A stretch of 64,000 bases of DNA from Albidovulum sediminis (GCF_025380365.1 NZ_JAOCQF010000001.1:1786245-1850244); one strand, 5' to 3'; positions 27,774-37,813 are shown, counted from the stretch's first letter. Translations and numbers: made by a program. Notes: a model not told the origin generated them from the letters alone.

Positions 27774-28673
27774 TCAGCGATAGTAGGCGTCGGAATGGCC
27801 CGCCGTCCGGAAGGCCCGCCAGGCCGCGCGCAGGTCCTGCGCCTGCGCGAACGGCCCGATCAGAACGAGGGTAAGCGGCCCCGAGGCGCCCCGCCCCTCG
27901 CGCCGTTCGACCGGAAAGCCCAGGCGCACGGCAAGCGCCTCCATCCGGTCGGCATTCGCGGCCTGCGCGAATGCCCCGACCTGGAGATGGCGCGCGCCCT
28001 CGGGCGGCTCCGGAACGCGCCGGGGTGCCGTCAGGTATCCGTTCGCGACAAGGGCGGCCAGCGGGTCCTCGGCCGGTCCGGAGCAACGCACGGCGCGGCG
28101 CCCGTCGGAAAGCAGGTAGACCTCTGCTTCGGCCGCGCCGGTCGCGCAGTGCGTCGCGGCCAGCGGCACCCTCGCGATCTCCAGCAGCCGGACCGGGTCG
28201 CGCGGGGAGGACGCGGGCGCATCGGCCGGCCGCGCCGCGACGGGGTCGGGTTCCGGGGCAGCTTGCGGCGCCGCGGGCACGGGTGTCGGTTCGGGCGCCG
28301 CTGGTTCGGTCATGGGTTCGGTCGCGGATTGCTCCGGCTCGGCTGTGGGCTCAGGCGCCGGCGCGGATGGCACCGGCTCGGGCGCAGCCGCGGGGGCCGT
28401 TACGCTCATGTTGAGCGTGACAGAGGGCTTGTGGCCACACAGAAGCTCGCCCGCCGGCGTGGCGACCGGCGCCCAGGACAGCGACCCGTCAGCCGCGGTC
28501 ACGCGCGCGAACATGCAGCCCTGGCTGTCGACGAACTGCCGTTCGGCGTAGCCATCGGGCGGCGGTTCGGCGGGGCCGTCGACCTCCGTCACCGGCACGG
28601 CGACGGCAGCGGTGGCCATCGCCCCCGCCATCATCGCCACCAGCCACTGCCGCAAACCGCTCCGCATCCGCAT
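27774..28673 (-). CDS. SPOR-domain secreted protein
   Basis: 299 residues: signal peptide (about 1-25, ending AVAVP), a short cysteine-containing domain (FVDSQGCMFARV ... LLCGHKPS), a Pro/Ala/Glu-rich linker at about 93-160 (repeated PEP/APE), a second pair of cysteines (ATHCATG ... RAVRCSG) and a C-terminal SPOR-like domain (about 223-299, HLQVGAFAQAANADRMEALAVRLGFPVERREG). SPOR domains bind denuded septal peptidoglycan. It is probably exported to the periplasm and localised to division sites. It is monocistronic, 58 bp upstream of the end of upp on the same strand. Confidence 0.82.
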   Translation of the reverse strand: MRMRSGLRQWLVAMMAGAMATAAVAVPVTEVDGPAEPPPDGYAERQFVDSQGCMFARVTAADGSLSWAPVATPAGELLCGHKPSVTLNMSVTAPAAAPEPVPSAPAPEPTAEPEQSATEPMTEPAAPEPTPVPAAPQAAPEPDPVAARPADAPASSPRDPVRLLEIARVPLAATHCATGAAEAEVYLLSDGRRAVRCSGPAEDPLAALVANGYLTAPRRVPEPPEGARHLQVGAFAQAANADRMEALAVRLGFPVERREGRGASGPLTLVLIGPFAQAQDLRAAWRAFRTAGHSDAYYR

Positions 28674-28731
28674 CCTTCACGCCCTGCGCACCAGAATGGC
28701 GCGCGCGGTCAAAGCCGTAAAGCCCGAGGGA

Positions 28732-29364
28732 TCACCGCGTCCCGAACATCCGGTCGCCCGCGTCACCAAGACCCGGCACGATGTAGCCGTGCTCGTTCAG
28801 CCGCTCATCCACCGCCGCCGTCACGATGGGCACGTCCGGATGCGCCGCCTGCATCCGCGCGATCCCCTCGGGGGCCGCCAGCAGGCACATGAAGCGGATG
28901 TTCCTTGCGCCCGACTTCTTCAGAAGGTCGATCGCCGCGACCGAGGAGTTGCCCGTGGCCAGCATCGGGTCGAGCGTGATGACCAGCCGTTCCTCAAGCT
29001 CCGCGGGCACCTTGTAGTAGTACTGTACCGGCTGAAGCGTCTTTTCATCCCGGTAAAGCCCGACGAAGCCGACCCTGGCCGCCGGCATCAGTTCCAGCAC
29101 CCCGTCCAGAAGCCCGTTTCCCGCCCTGAGGATCGAGATCAGCGCAGGCTTCTTCCCGGCCAGCGTCGGCGCCTCCATCGGGCCAAGCGGCGTCTCGATG
29201 TGCTTCGTCGTCATCTCCATCTCGCGCGTGATCTCGTAGGCGAGAAGCTGGCTGATCTCGCGCAGGAGCCTGCGGAAGGAATTGGTCGAGGTCTCCTTGT
29301 CGCGCATGATGGTCAGCTTGTGCTGCACCAGCGGATGGCGGACGACGTTCAGGTGCTCAAGCAT
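28732..29364 (-). CDS. upp: Uracil phosphoribosyltransferase
   Basis: 210 residues, the usual length. It makes UMP from uracil and PRPP. Motifs include the N-terminal [28 protein letters not shown], the PRPP-binding [13 protein letters not shown] and the C-terminal [16 protein letters not shown] uracil-binding region. It overlaps the end of add by 8 bp and is the last gene of the nucleoside salvage operon. Confidence 0.97.
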   Translation of the reverse strand: MLEHLNVVRHPLVQHKLTIMRDKETSTNSFRRLLREISQLLAYEITREMEMTTKHIETPLGPMEAPTLAGKKPALISILRAGNGLLDGVLELMPAARVGFVGLYRDEKTLQPVQYYYKVPAELEERLVITLDPMLATGNSSVAAIDLLKKSGARNIRFMCLLAAPEGIARMQAAHPDVPIVTAAVDERLNEHGYIVPGLGDAGDRMFGTR

Positions 29365-30346
29365 GCGCGCTCTCCAGTTTCTTCAGAATCGTGTCTTTCG
29401 TGGCCGGGTCGCAGAATGCAGCCTCGGCCGAGGTTCTGGCAATGGTCGCGAACACGCCGGCGTCCCAGTCGAACGCATCGGCGAGGCGTTCGTATTCGCG
29501 CGCCATGGTGGTGTGGAAGAACGGCGGATCGTCGGTAGAGATGGTGACCTTCACGCCGCGGTCGAACAGGCGCCCGACCGGATGCTGCCGCCAGCCGGGG
29601 TAGAGGCCAAGCGCGATGTTCGACCCCGGACAGACTTCGAGTACGGTGCCGTGTTCTGCAAGTTCATCCACCAGCGCCAGATCCTCGATCGCGCGCACGC
29701 CGTGGCCGATGCGCTCGACGCCAAGGTCGCGGATCGCGTCGCGCACGCTGTCCGGGCCGCCCCACTCGCCGGCGTGGCAGGTCAGCCGCAGCCCCGCCTC
29801 GCGCGCGGCGTCGAAGGCCCAGGCGAAGTCCTTCGGCTTGCCGATCTTCTCATCCCCGGCAAGGCCGAAACCTACGATCCAGTCGCCCGCCGTCTCGGCC
29901 GCGCAGATCGCGGTTTCCTTCGCCTTCTCCGGGCCGAAGTGGCGGATCGGCGTGACGATCCCGCGCAGCACGATGCCGTCCTGCCGCTCGGCCTCCTCCG
30001 CCGCCTCGCGGATCGCGTGCAGGTATTCCTGCCAGGCGCCGACATCGCGCCCGCCGCAGAAATCGGGGCTGAGGAAGGTTTCGCAGTAGATTACGCCGCT
30101 TGCAGCACTTTCCTCAAGCACCGCGCGGGTCAGGCGGTGATAGTCACCGGGCGTCTTCAGCGTCTCGGTCGCCGCCTCATAGACCTTCAGGAAGTGCCAG
30201 AAGTCGATGTAGCTGTAGTTGCCCCGCGCGTCGAAGATGCCGGAGATGTCCATCTTCTTCTCCGCCGCCAGACCACGGATGAACGCGGGCGGCGCTGCCC
30301 CTTCGAGGTGCAGGTGCAGTTCGATCTTGGGCAGCGTGTCGGTCAT
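29357..30346 (-). CDS. add: Adenosine deaminase
   Basis: 329 residues. The zinc-dependent enzyme converts adenosine (or adenine in some members) to inosine (hypoxanthine). The metal ligands are visible in HLHLEG (11-16), CHAGE, the GHG motif in [11 protein letters not shown], and STDDPP. The stretch [19 protein letters not shown] is typical for adenosine-type enzymes. It is 93 bp after deoB, with a GGGCGCC/GGCGCCC palindrome (30393-30406) in the gap, and overlaps upp. Confidence 0.93.
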   Translation of the reverse strand: MTDTLPKIELHLHLEGAAPPAFIRGLAAEKKMDISGIFDARGNYSYIDFWHFLKVYEAATETLKTPGDYHRLTRAVLEESAASGVIYCETFLSPDFCGGRDVGAWQEYLHAIREAAEEAERQDGIVLRGIVTPIRHFGPEKAKETAICAAETAGDWIVGFGLAGDEKIGKPKDFAWAFDAAREAGLRLTCHAGEWGGPDSVRDAIRDLGVERIGHGVRAIEDLALVDELAEHGTVLEVCPGSNIALGLYPGWRQHPVGRLFDRGVKVTISTDDPPFFHTTMAREYERLADAFDWDAGVFATIARTSAEAAFCDPATKDTILKKLESAHA

Positions 30347-30439
30347 CCGGTCCTTCCTCGTGCCGGGGCGGTCGCCCTGCGCTTCGCCTTCGGGGCGCCG
30401 GCGCCCGTCTTACGCGGGCGGCGCGCCCATGGCCAGACT

Positions 30440-31648
30440 TCAGAGAAAGCTCTTCCCCAGCCCTTGCGACTGCACGCCCAGATGTTCGGCGATCGAAGCG
30501 GCGACATCGACGAAGCCGACCTGCCCGATGGCGCGCGCGCCGGCGCCATGGCCAAGGACCGGCACCCTTTCGCGGGTGTGATCGGACCCGGCCCAGGTCG
30601 GATCGTTGCCGTGATCGGCGGTGAAGATCGCCAGATCGTCCGGCCTCAGCGCGGCCAGGAACTCCCCCGCGCGGCGGTCGAACCATTCGAGTGCGCGGGC
30701 ATAGCCCGACACGTCGCGGCGGTGGCCATAAAGCGTGTCGAACTCCACGAAGTTCGTAAAGGTCAAGGAACCTTTCTCTGCTTCGGCGGAAAGCGCCATA
30801 AGATGTTCGAAAAGTGCAAGGTCATTGCCCTTGCGCACCTCGCTGATCCCGCGTCGGGAAAAGATGTCGCCGATCTTGCCGATGCCGTAGACCTTGCGCC
30901 CGGCCCCGGCAAGCCAGTCGCAGAGCGTGGGCGCGGGCGGGGCGATGGCGTAGTCGTGCCGGTTCGCCGTGCGGCGGAAGTTGCCGCAGGTGCCGGTGAA
31001 GGGCCGCGCGATCACCCGCCCCACCTTCATCGCATGGAGCGTGGGGGCGATATCCTCGCAAAGCTTCAGCAGGCGGGAAAGGCCGAAGGTCTCCTCGTGC
31101 GCGGCGATCTGGAAGACGCTGTCGGCCGAGGTGTAGCAGATCGGCCAGCCCGTCCGCATGTGCTCGGCGCAATGTTCCTCGATGATCGGCACGCCCGAGG
31201 CGTGGCAGTTGCCAAGCGTGCCCCCGGTTCCGGCCAGGCGGGCGACCTCGCCCATCAGGTCCTGCGGAAAGGCCGGGACGGTGTTGGGGAAATAGTGCCA
31301 GTCCCAGGGCACAGGCACCCCGGCCAGTTCCCAGTGACCCGAGGGCGTGTCCTTGCCCTTCGACACCTCGGTGGCCACCCCCCAGAGGCCCCGCGGTTCC
31401 GCCTCAAGCCCCGGCGCGGCGGCGCCGGAGGCAAGACGAATCGCGGCGCCAAGGCCCAGCGCGTCGAGATTGGGCATCGAAAGGGGGCCGCTCCTGCCCT
31501 CCTCCGCCCGGCCCGAGGCGCAGGCCTCGGCGATGTGGCCAAGGGTGTTGGCGCCGGTGTCGGGCAGGTCGCCGTTGAAGAAGGCATCCGCGTCGGGCGC
31601 GCCGCCGCAGCCGGCGCTGTCGAGGACGATCAGGAAGGCGCGCGCCAT
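30440..31648 (-). CDS. deoB: Phosphopentomutase
   Basis: 402 residues of the alkaline-phosphatase-like phosphopentomutase family. It interconverts ribose- or deoxyribose-1-phosphate and the 5-phosphate. Metal-binding motifs are the N-terminal VLDSAGCGGAPDA, the phospho-Thr loop GKDTPSGHWEL, GKIGDIF, TNFVEFDTLYGHRRD and FTADHGNDPT. The ATG shares one base with the deoA stop (TGATG); the longer open frame upstream runs into deoA. Confidence 0.95.
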   Translation of the reverse strand: MARAFLIVLDSAGCGGAPDADAFFNGDLPDTGANTLGHIAEACASGRAEEGRSGPLSMPNLDALGLGAAIRLASGAAAPGLEAEPRGLWGVATEVSKGKDTPSGHWELAGVPVPWDWHYFPNTVPAFPQDLMGEVARLAGTGGTLGNCHASGVPIIEEHCAEHMRTGWPICYTSADSVFQIAAHEETFGLSRLLKLCEDIAPTLHAMKVGRVIARPFTGTCGNFRRTANRHDYAIAPPAPTLCDWLAGAGRKVYGIGKIGDIFSRRGISEVRKGNDLALFEHLMALSAEAEKGSLTFTNFVEFDTLYGHRRDVSGYARALEWFDRRAGEFLAALRPDDLAIFTADHGNDPTWAGSDHTRERVPVLGHGAGARAIGQVGFVDVAASIAEHLGVQSQGLGKSFL

Positions 31649-32955
31649 CAGCCCACCCGTTCGTGGATCAGGGGCGGTTCTTCCGGCGCCGCGTCGCAAA
31701 GGCGGAAGGCGGCCCGGACGGCGGCAACGGCGCGCTCGGCCTCCGCGGCAGTGGCGGCGTGCACCCGCGCCAGCGGCTCATGGCGGTCGACGGGTTCGCC
31801 CACCGGCAGAAGGTCCGAAAGCCCGACGGTCGGATTGATGCGGTCGCCGCCGCGCAGCCGGCCGCCGCCCAGATGGACGACGGCATGGCCCAGCGCCTCG
31901 GTGTCGATCTCGGCCACGAAACCGGCCATGTCGGCGGGAACGTCACGCACGATGGCGGCCGCGGGAAGGCGGTCCGGATAGCGTTCGACGAAATCCGCCG
32001 GTCCGCCAAGCGCCGCGACCATGCGCCCGAAAACCTCGGCCGCGCGGCCCGATTCCAGCGCCTCCTCGATCTGGTCCTCCCCCTCCTCGGCGGTGCCGGC
32101 AAGGTTGGCGAGAACGAGCGCTTCGCCCCCGAGCGCGACGGTCACATCCCAGAGCGCCTGATTGACGGAGGCGCCGGTCAGCGTCTCCATCACCTCCAGC
32201 ACCTCGAGCGCGTTGCCCGCGGTCGAGGCGAGCGGCTGGCTCATGTCGGTGATCAGCGCCGCGGTCCGGCATCCGGCGCCGTTCGCCGTGGAGACCAGCG
32301 ATTGCGCCAGCGCGCGGGCATCCTCCATCGTCTTCATGAAGGCGCCGGAGCCGACCTTGACGTCAAGCACCAGCGCCTCCAGCCCTGCGGCCAGCTTCTT
32401 CGACAGGATCGAGGCGGTGATGAGGTCGATGCTTTCCACCGTCCCGGTGACGTCGCGGATGGCGTAAAGCCGCCGGTCGGCCGGCGCGATGTCGGAAGAG
32501 GCCGCGACGATGGCGCAGCCGACCTCGGCCACGACCCGGTGCAGGTCATCCGCGCCAAGGTCGGTGCGGTAGCCGGGGATGGATTCGAGCTTGTCGACGG
32601 TGCCCCCGGTGTGGCCGAGGCCGCGGCCGGAGATCATCGGCACGTAGGCCCCGCAGGCCGCGAGCGCGGGCGCGAGCAGGAGCGAGGTTGAATCGCCGAT
32701 GCCGCCGGTCGAATGCTTGTCGACGACCGGGCCCGGCAGGGACCAGGCCATCACCTGCCCCGAATCGCGCATGGCCAGCGTCAGGCCGACGCGATCCCCG
32801 GCCGAAAGACCCTTGAGGAGAACCGCCATCGCGAAGGCCCCCGCCTGCGCGTCGGTGACCTCGCCGGAGGCGAGCCCGGCCGCGAACCACCGCGCCGAAT
32901 CGGCCGGAAGCCCGCGCCCGTCGCGCAGGGCCGCGATGATGCTGCGGGCATCCAT
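31648..32955 (-). CDS. deoA: Thymidine phosphorylase
   Basis: 435 residues. It splits thymidine to thymine and deoxyribose-1-phosphate, the substrate of DeoB. Motifs are VDKHSTGGIGDSTSLLLAP (phosphate-binding), SGRGLGHTGGTVDKLESIPG, and the LDVKVGSGAFM signature. Start and stop each share one base with cdd and deoB respectively, so the three genes are translationally coupled. Confidence 0.96.
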   Translation of the reverse strand: MDARSIIAALRDGRGLPADSARWFAAGLASGEVTDAQAGAFAMAVLLKGLSAGDRVGLTLAMRDSGQVMAWSLPGPVVDKHSTGGIGDSTSLLLAPALAACGAYVPMISGRGLGHTGGTVDKLESIPGYRTDLGADDLHRVVAEVGCAIVAASSDIAPADRRLYAIRDVTGTVESIDLITASILSKKLAAGLEALVLDVKVGSGAFMKTMEDARALAQSLVSTANGAGCRTAALITDMSQPLASTAGNALEVLEVMETLTGASVNQALWDVTVALGGEALVLANLAGTAEEGEDQIEEALESGRAAEVFGRMVAALGGPADFVERYPDRLPAAAIVRDVPADMAGFVAEIDTEALGHAVVHLGGGRLRGGDRINPTVGLSDLLPVGEPVDRHEPLARVHAATAAEAERAVAAVRAAFRLCDAAPEEPPLIHERVG

Positions 32956-33368
32956 CAGCTGCGGTCCATGTGGCTGGCGTCGAAGCGGCCGGGCAGAAGG
33001 TCGCCCACCGTCGTCAGGAGCGTGGTGCCGTCGGTCGTGGCCAGCATCACCGGCGTGTCGTGGCGCGCGAACTCCGCAAGCTTCTGGCGGCAGCCGCCGC
33101 AGGGGGGGACCGGCGCGGGACTGTCGGCGATGACGGCGACCGCCACGATCTCGGTATCGCCCGCGGCGATCATCGCGGCGATGGCGCCGGCCTCGGCGCA
33201 GGTGCCTTCGGGGTAGGCCACGTTCTCGACGTTGCAGCCGGAGTGGACGCGGCCCGAGGCGGAACGGACCGCCGCCCCCACCTTGAAACGCGAATAGGGC
33301 GCGTAGGCGTTTTCACGCACCGCGCGCGCGGCGGCGAGAAGGGCGAGAGTTTCGTCGTCTGCGGACAT
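32955..33368 (-). CDS. cdd: Cytidine deaminase
   Basis: 137 residues, the homotetrameric short form. Zinc ligands and the catalytic Glu are in EGTCAEAGAIAA and PPCGGCRQKL; the substrate motif is PYSRFKVGAAV. It converts (deoxy)cytidine to (deoxy)uridine. It is the first gene of cdd-deoA-deoB-add-upp, beginning 123 bp after the VOC-bicupin gene, with an intergenic repeat between. Confidence 0.95.
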   Translation of the reverse strand: MSADDETLALLAAARAVRENAYAPYSRFKVGAAVRSASGRVHSGCNVENVAYPEGTCAEAGAIAAMIAAGDTEIVAVAVIADSPAPVPPCGGCRQKLAEFARHDTPVMLATTDGTTLLTTVGDLLPGRFDASHMDRS

Positions 33369-33435
33369 GGGCGGCCCCGTTCCTGACCATCCGGTCATGT
33401 ATCGCCCCAATCCGCCGCCGGGGCAAGCGGCGAGG

Positions 33436-33492
33436 CCGGGGAGGCGCTGCCTCCCCGGACCCCTCCGGAGTATTTCCGCCAGAATGAAGGGG
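33436..33492 (-). repeat. Intergenic repeat copy 5
   Basis: Immediately after the VOC-bicupin stop on the minus strand: CCCCTTCATTCTGGC, GGAAATACTCCGG, then a perfect 10-bp hairpin (CCGGGGAGGC / GCCTCCCCGG, loop 3 nt, 33436-33458). A likely terminator separating the VOC-bicupin transcript from cdd. Confidence 0.72.
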
Positions 33493-34575
33493 TCAGACGG
33501 GGGTGGTGGTGAAAGGACCGGGCAGCGAAACCTCGAGCAGTTCGAAGTCGGCGGTGGGATCGGCCCATGTCGTGGCCATGCCCGGCGGGATGACGAAGGC
33601 ATCGCCCCGGGCGAGGCGGAAGGGCTCCTTGTCTTCGCCGTGAAGCGTCATTTCGCCGCCCATGACGAAGCCGAAGAGGATGTCTGCGTCGTGGCGCGCG
33701 GGCACCGGCGTGCCCTTGCCCCGGCGCACGACCTGCACGCCGGCAACGCCGCGGGTGTTGAGGGCGACGGTGGTGTCGCGGCAGATGTAGCCGGGCAGGC
33801 GGAAATCCTGCCAGGTCGCGTCCTTCGCGAGGTTGTGGACGAACTTCTGTCCGTCCCATTCGCGGTCCGGGCGGACGTCCGGGGTCGGCAGGTCCATCTC
33901 GTGGTCGATCTCGGTGATGTGTTCGGCCGGCACGCCGATCTCCACCACTTCTATGTCGTCGCCCGCCTCGACCACGCGGTGGCGGATGCGGGGAGGCTGG
34001 ATGAAGCAGTCGCCGGCATGGATGCGCCGGAGCCCGCCCTGATCCTCGTAAAGCACGTCGACCCAGCCGTTGACGCAGAAGATGAGCTGGAAGCCGACCT
34101 TGTGGAAATGCACCATGTCCGGGACCTTGCCGTCCGGGACACGGATGTGGCTGGCGATGATCGCCCCGCCGAGGCGCGAGGGCACGAGGTCGCGGTAGGC
34201 CATGCCGGCGCGGCCGATGACCCAGGGGGCCTGGTCGGCGAGGCGACGGACGACGAAGGCATGTTCGGTCGGCGGCAACACGAGGGGCGGGTTCAACTCG
34301 TCGATCTCGACCGTGGTGCCGCCCGGTGCGGTCAGCCGGCGTTCGCCGCCCGCCACCGTGTCGGGGACGTCGGTCAGGATGCGCAGGTGGCCGGGCGCGG
34401 CCTTCGCCCCCTGATCGAGGCGCACGCGCAGGCCGTGGCCGGAGAAGACCGCGACAACGGGGTTGTCGGCGGGATAGATCATGTCCATCCTCATCCCGAG
34501 GGTCCGGGTGAAGAACGGCAGATCCTGCCGAAGGTCCGTCGTGGGCAACAGCACTTCGGCGCGGGTTTCGGTCAT
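33493..34575 (-). CDS. VOC-bicupin fusion protein (putative aromatic-ring dioxygenase-like)
   Basis: 360 residues with two parts. Residues 1-100 form a glyoxalase/VOC half-domain (VLLPTTDLRQDLPFFTRTLGMRMDMIYP ... VFSGHGLRVRL). Residues about 135-355 form two cupin barrels: the first with MVHFHKVGFQLIFCVNGWVDVLYED and HAGDCFIQPPRIRHRV, the second with ARHDADILFGFVMGGEMTLHG and ARGDAFVIPPGMATTW. His/Glu-type metal ligands are plausible in both. Such fusions are found among uncharacterised cupin proteins; gentisate or homogentisate dioxygenase activity is conceivable but not shown. It is divergent from maeB, with a palindrome in the shared promoter. Confidence 0.78.
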   Translation of the reverse strand: MTETRAEVLLPTTDLRQDLPFFTRTLGMRMDMIYPADNPVVAVFSGHGLRVRLDQGAKAAPGHLRILTDVPDTVAGGERRLTAPGGTTVEIDELNPPLVLPPTEHAFVVRRLADQAPWVIGRAGMAYRDLVPSRLGGAIIASHIRVPDGKVPDMVHFHKVGFQLIFCVNGWVDVLYEDQGGLRRIHAGDCFIQPPRIRHRVVEAGDDIEVVEIGVPAEHITEIDHEMDLPTPDVRPDREWDGQKFVHNLAKDATWQDFRLPGYICRDTTVALNTRGVAGVQVVRRGKGTPVPARHDADILFGFVMGGEMTLHGEDKEPFRLARGDAFVIPPGMATTWADPTADFELLEVSLPGPFTTTPV

Positions 34576-34697
34576 CTTTCGGCTCCTTCCCCGGCGGTCC
34601 GGTTGCGGGCCAGTGTTTCCGTGCGCGCGGCGAATTCAAGCAGATTCTTGTAGGCGCACGCGGGGGGACATGGTAAGGGCCGGAGAGGACAATGTTT

Positions 34698-34719
34698 TAG
34701 TTTAGCATTAAACTATAAT
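34698..34719. promoter_or_regulatory. Palindromic operator TAGTTTA-gcat-TAAACTA overlapping a TATAAT box before maeB
   Basis: A perfect 7-bp inverted repeat with 4-nt spacer (34698-34715) in an AT-rich island of a GC-rich region. Its right end overlaps a consensus TATAAT (34714-34719) that could be the maeB -10. The shape is like MarR-family operators. It could control maeB, the divergent VOC-bicupin gene (start 34575), or both. No regulator gene is adjacent. Confidence 0.55.
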
Positions 34720-34729
34720 GGGAGGGATC

Positions 34730-37009
34730 ATGGAGGAAACGCGCCAGGACAACGCCCGCCAGGCGGCACTCGACTATCACGAGTTTCCCAAGCCGGGAAA
34801 GCTCGAGATCCGCGCGACCAAGCCGATGGCCAATGGCCGCGACCTGAGCCGGGCCTATTCGCCCGGCGTGGCCGAAGCCTGCCTGGAGATCCGGGCGGAC
34901 CCCGCCACCGCCCGGCGCTATACAGCGCGCGGCAACCTGGTGGCGGTGGTGTCGAACGGAACCGCTGTTCTGGGCCTGGGAAACATCGGCGCGCTGGCCT
35001 CCAAGCCGGTGATGGAGGGCAAGGCCGTCCTGTTCAAGAAATTCGCCAACATCGACTGCTTCGACATCGAGGTGAACGAGGCGGACCCGGAAAAGCTGGC
35101 CGATATCGTCTGCGCGCTGGAGCCGACCTTCGGCGCGATCAACCTCGAGGACATCAAGGCGCCGGATTGTTTCATCGTTGAACGACTTTGCAGGGAACGC
35201 ATGAACATCCCCGTCTTCCACGATGATCAGCACGGCACCGCGATCGTCGTCGGGGCGGCGGCGAGCAACGCGCTGCATGTGGCGGGCAAGCGGTTCGAGG
35301 AGATCAAGGTGGTCTCGACCGGCGGCGGGGCGGCGGGGATCGCCTGCCTCGACATGCTCCTCAAGCTCGGGGTGCGGCGCGAGAATGTCTGGCTTCTGGA
35401 CCTGGACGGGCTGGTCTACCACGGCCGCAGGGAACAGATGAACCCGCAGAAGGCGGCCTACGCGCAGGGGGCGACACCGGCGACGCTGGACGAGGTGATC
35501 GAAGGTGCGGACCTGTTCCTGGGCCTGTCGGGTCCGGGCGTCCTCAAGCCCGCGATGGTGCAGAAGATGGCGCCCCGCCCCATCGTCTTCGCGCTGGCCA
35601 ACCCGACGCCGGAGATTCTGCCCGATGAGGTGCGCGCGGTCGCGCCTGACGCGATCATCGCCACCGGGCGCAGCGATTTTCCCAACCAGGTCAACAACGT
35701 CCTCTGCTTCCCCTTCATCTTCCGCGGCGCGCTTGACGTCGGCGCGACCACGATCAACGACGAGATGGAGATTGCCTGCGTCGCCGGCATCGCGGCACTC
35801 GCCCGCGCCACCACCAGCGCCGAGGCGGCGGCCGCCTACCGCGGCGAGAAGCTGAGCTTCGGGCCGGATTACCTGATCCCGAAGCCCTTCGACCCGCGCC
35901 TGATCGGCGTTGTCGCCTCGGCGGTGGCGCGGGCGGCGATGGAGACCGGCGTGGCGACGCGCCCGATCGAGAATCTTGACGCCTACAAGCAGAAGCTGGA
36001 CGGGTCGGTCTTCCGCTCCGCCCTCATCATGCGGCCGGTGTTCGAGGCGGCGCGGTCGGCCACGCGCAAGATCATCTTCGCCGAGGGCGAGGACGAGCGC
36101 GTGCTGCGCTGCGCCAACGCGATGCTGGAGGAGATGACGGACCGTCCGATCCTGATCGGCCGGCCCGAGGTGATCGAGCGGCGCTGCGAACGGGCGGGCC
36201 TGCCGATCCGGCCCGGCACCGATTTCGAGATCATCAACCCCGAGAACGACCCGCGCTACCGCGACTACTGGGGCACCTATCACCAGCTGATGGAGCGGCG
36301 CGGCGTGACGCCGGACATCGCCCGGGCGCTGGTCCGGACCAACACCACCGCCATCGCCGCCATCGCGGTGCACCGGGGGGACGCGGACAGCATGATCTGC
36401 GGCACCTTCGGCCAGTATCTCTGGCACCTGAACTATGTCACCCAGTTGCTGGCGCGCGACGGGCTGACCCCGCACGGGGCGCTGTCGCTGATGATCCAGG
36501 AGGATGGGCCGCTGTTCATCGCCGACACGCATGTGAATGCGGTACCCACGCCCGAACAGATCGCGACCACGATCTGCGGCGCGGCGCGCCATGCCCGCCG
36601 CTTCGGGGTGACACCCAGGGTGGCGCTCTGCTCGCATTCCAACTTCGGCAACCTCGACACCGACTCCGGGCGCCGGATGCGGGCGGCGATGGACCTGCTG
36701 GACGCGAGGGGGGCCGATTTCTGCTACGAAGGGGAGATGTCGGCCGATGCCGCGCTCGATCCTGACCTGCGGGCACGCATCTTCCCGAATTCACGGATGG
36801 AGGGGCCGGCCAACATCCTCGTCTTCGCCTATACGGATGCCGCGAACACCGCGCGCAACATGCTCAAGATGAAGGCGAACGGGCTGGAGGTCGGGCCGCT
36901 TCTGATGGGGATGGGGAACCGGGCGCATATCGTGACCCCGTCGATCACCGCGCGGGGGCTTCTGAACATGTCCGCCATCGCGGGCACGCCGGTATCGCTT
37001 TACAGCTGA
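34730..37009 (+). CDS. maeB: NADP-dependent malic enzyme with phosphotransacetylase-like C-terminal domain
   Basis: 759 residues. Residues about 1-420 are the malic enzyme (YSPGVAEAC, the catalytic Tyr/Lys region [18 protein letters not shown], the metal block [14 protein letters not shown], the NAD(P) fold [11 protein letters not shown]); residues about 430-759 are a PTA_PTB domain. It decarboxylates malate to pyruvate, giving NADPH; the PTA-like part is a regulatory acetyl-CoA sensor. ATG 34730 was chosen over ATG 34718 because GGAGGG is 4 nt upstream and 34718 lies inside the TATAAT box. A terminator follows directly. Confidence 0.95.
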   Translation: MEETRQDNARQAALDYHEFPKPGKLEIRATKPMANGRDLSRAYSPGVAEACLEIRADPATARRYTARGNLVAVVSNGTAVLGLGNIGALASKPVMEGKAVLFKKFANIDCFDIEVNEADPEKLADIVCALEPTFGAINLEDIKAPDCFIVERLCRERMNIPVFHDDQHGTAIVVGAAASNALHVAGKRFEEIKVVSTGGGAAGIACLDMLLKLGVRRENVWLLDLDGLVYHGRREQMNPQKAAYAQGATPATLDEVIEGADLFLGLSGPGVLKPAMVQKMAPRPIVFALANPTPEILPDEVRAVAPDAIIATGRSDFPNQVNNVLCFPFIFRGALDVGATTINDEMEIACVAGIAALARATTSAEAAAAYRGEKLSFGPDYLIPKPFDPRLIGVVASAVARAAMETGVATRPIENLDAYKQKLDGSVFRSALIMRPVFEAARSATRKIIFAEGEDERVLRCANAMLEEMTDRPILIGRPEVIERRCERAGLPIRPGTDFEIINPENDPRYRDYWGTYHQLMERRGVTPDIARALVRTNTTAIAAIAVHRGDADSMICGTFGQYLWHLNYVTQLLARDGLTPHGALSLMIQEDGPLFIADTHVNAVPTPEQIATTICGAARHARRFGVTPRVALCSHSNFGNLDTDSGRRMRAAMDLLDARGADFCYEGEMSADAALDPDLRARIFPNSRMEGPANILVFAYTDAANTARNMLKMKANGLEVGPLLMGMGNRAHIVTPSITARGLLNMSAIAGTPVSLYS

Positions 37010-37036
37010 GGGAGGGCCTGCGCCCTCCCCCCTTTT
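37010..37036 (+). terminator. Rho-independent terminator after maeB
   Basis: Starting at the base after the maeB TGA: a perfect 8-bp stem GGGAGGGC / GCCCTCCC with loop CTGC, followed by CCCTTTT. It ends 8 bp before the stop of the convergent cold-shock gene. Confidence 0.8.
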
Positions 37037-37044
37037 CGCGGGCT

Positions 37045-37251
37045 TCAGGCGAGCGCGATGTTGATCGCGCTTTCGCGGCCGTCCCGGCCGGCCTGGACAT
37101 CGAAGGTGACCTTCTGTCCGTCCTTGAGTTCGCGGATCCCCGCACGCTCCAGCGCGGTGATGTGGACGAACACGTCCTTGTTTCCGCCTTCGGGGGCGAT
37201 GAAGCCGAAACCCTTGGTGGCGTTGAACCATTTCACGGAGCCGCTGGCCAT
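37045..37251 (-). CDS. cspA: Cold-shock domain protein, CspA family
   Basis: 68 residues. The RNA-binding motifs RNP1 (KGFGFI) and RNP2 (DVFVHI) are present in [20 protein letters not shown] and [16 protein letters not shown]. It acts as an RNA chaperone in the cytoplasm. The start [10 protein letters not shown] is set by AGGAG 8 nt upstream; a frame extension (MTGVFT) would cover that site. The 255 bp between it and the tRNA gene show no ORF of note and probably hold a long 5' untranslated leader, as is common for csp genes. Confidence 0.92.
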   Translation of the reverse strand: MASGSVKWFNATKGFGFIAPEGGNKDVFVHITALERAGIRELKDGQKVTFDVQAGRDGRESAINIALA

Positions 37252-37506
37252 CGTGAATACTCCTGTCAAAACCCGCCCGCGGAATGCGGCGGTCCGGCGC
37301 AGTCAGTGCAAGATCGAGACTGGCCGAATACGGAGACAGTGGACGATAGAGGTAACGACGCGGCGCCCATATGCGATGATCCGGCCTTTCTGGCAAGGGG
37401 ATTCGCGACCTGTGGCCCCCCGAAGGCGGCAGGGTCCGGGGCCGCGCACGCCTTGCTGGGGCACGCCGCAAGCCCCCGCGTGCCGGATCGCAGAGGCATG
37501 CCATGT

Positions 37507-37592
37507 TGGTACCCGCGGCCGGATTCGAACCGGCATGGCCTTCCGGCCTAGGGATTTTAAGTCCCCTGTGTCTACCGTTCCACCACGCGGGC
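37507..37592 (-). tRNA. tRNA-Leu (anticodon TAA)
   Basis: Read on the minus strand it folds as a class II tRNA: acceptor GCCCGCG / CGCGGGT, D-arm with TGGTGGAAC, anticodon loop CTTAAAA with anticodon TAA, a long variable arm (GGCCGGAAGGCC) and T-loop GGTTCGAATCC. The 3' CCA is encoded (37507-37509). It reads UUA and UUG codons, rare in this genome. Its 5' end faces the unusual islet. Confidence 0.97.
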
Positions 37593-37813
37593 CTGTTGTT
37601 TCAAAAGAACTTTTCTCTCTCGTCCAGTACCGTTTGTCTGCCATTCGGCCTGCCAGCTGCGACTGTTGCCTGCAGGGAACTTCGCGTGCCTGGCTACACC
37701 AAAGCACTACCGCCAGCATCGACGCCACTGCAAAAGACCACTTCTAGCGCGATTACAAGGTCATCGGGCTACGCAAGTCGCATCCAGCCGATGTCCGCCG
37801 CGATTTTTCCGGA

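Noticed and set aside
37252-37275. TTGACA just before the cspA start as a -35 promoter element
   Set aside because: It overlaps the AGGAG ribosome-binding site, so there is no room for a -10 and transcription start before the ATG.
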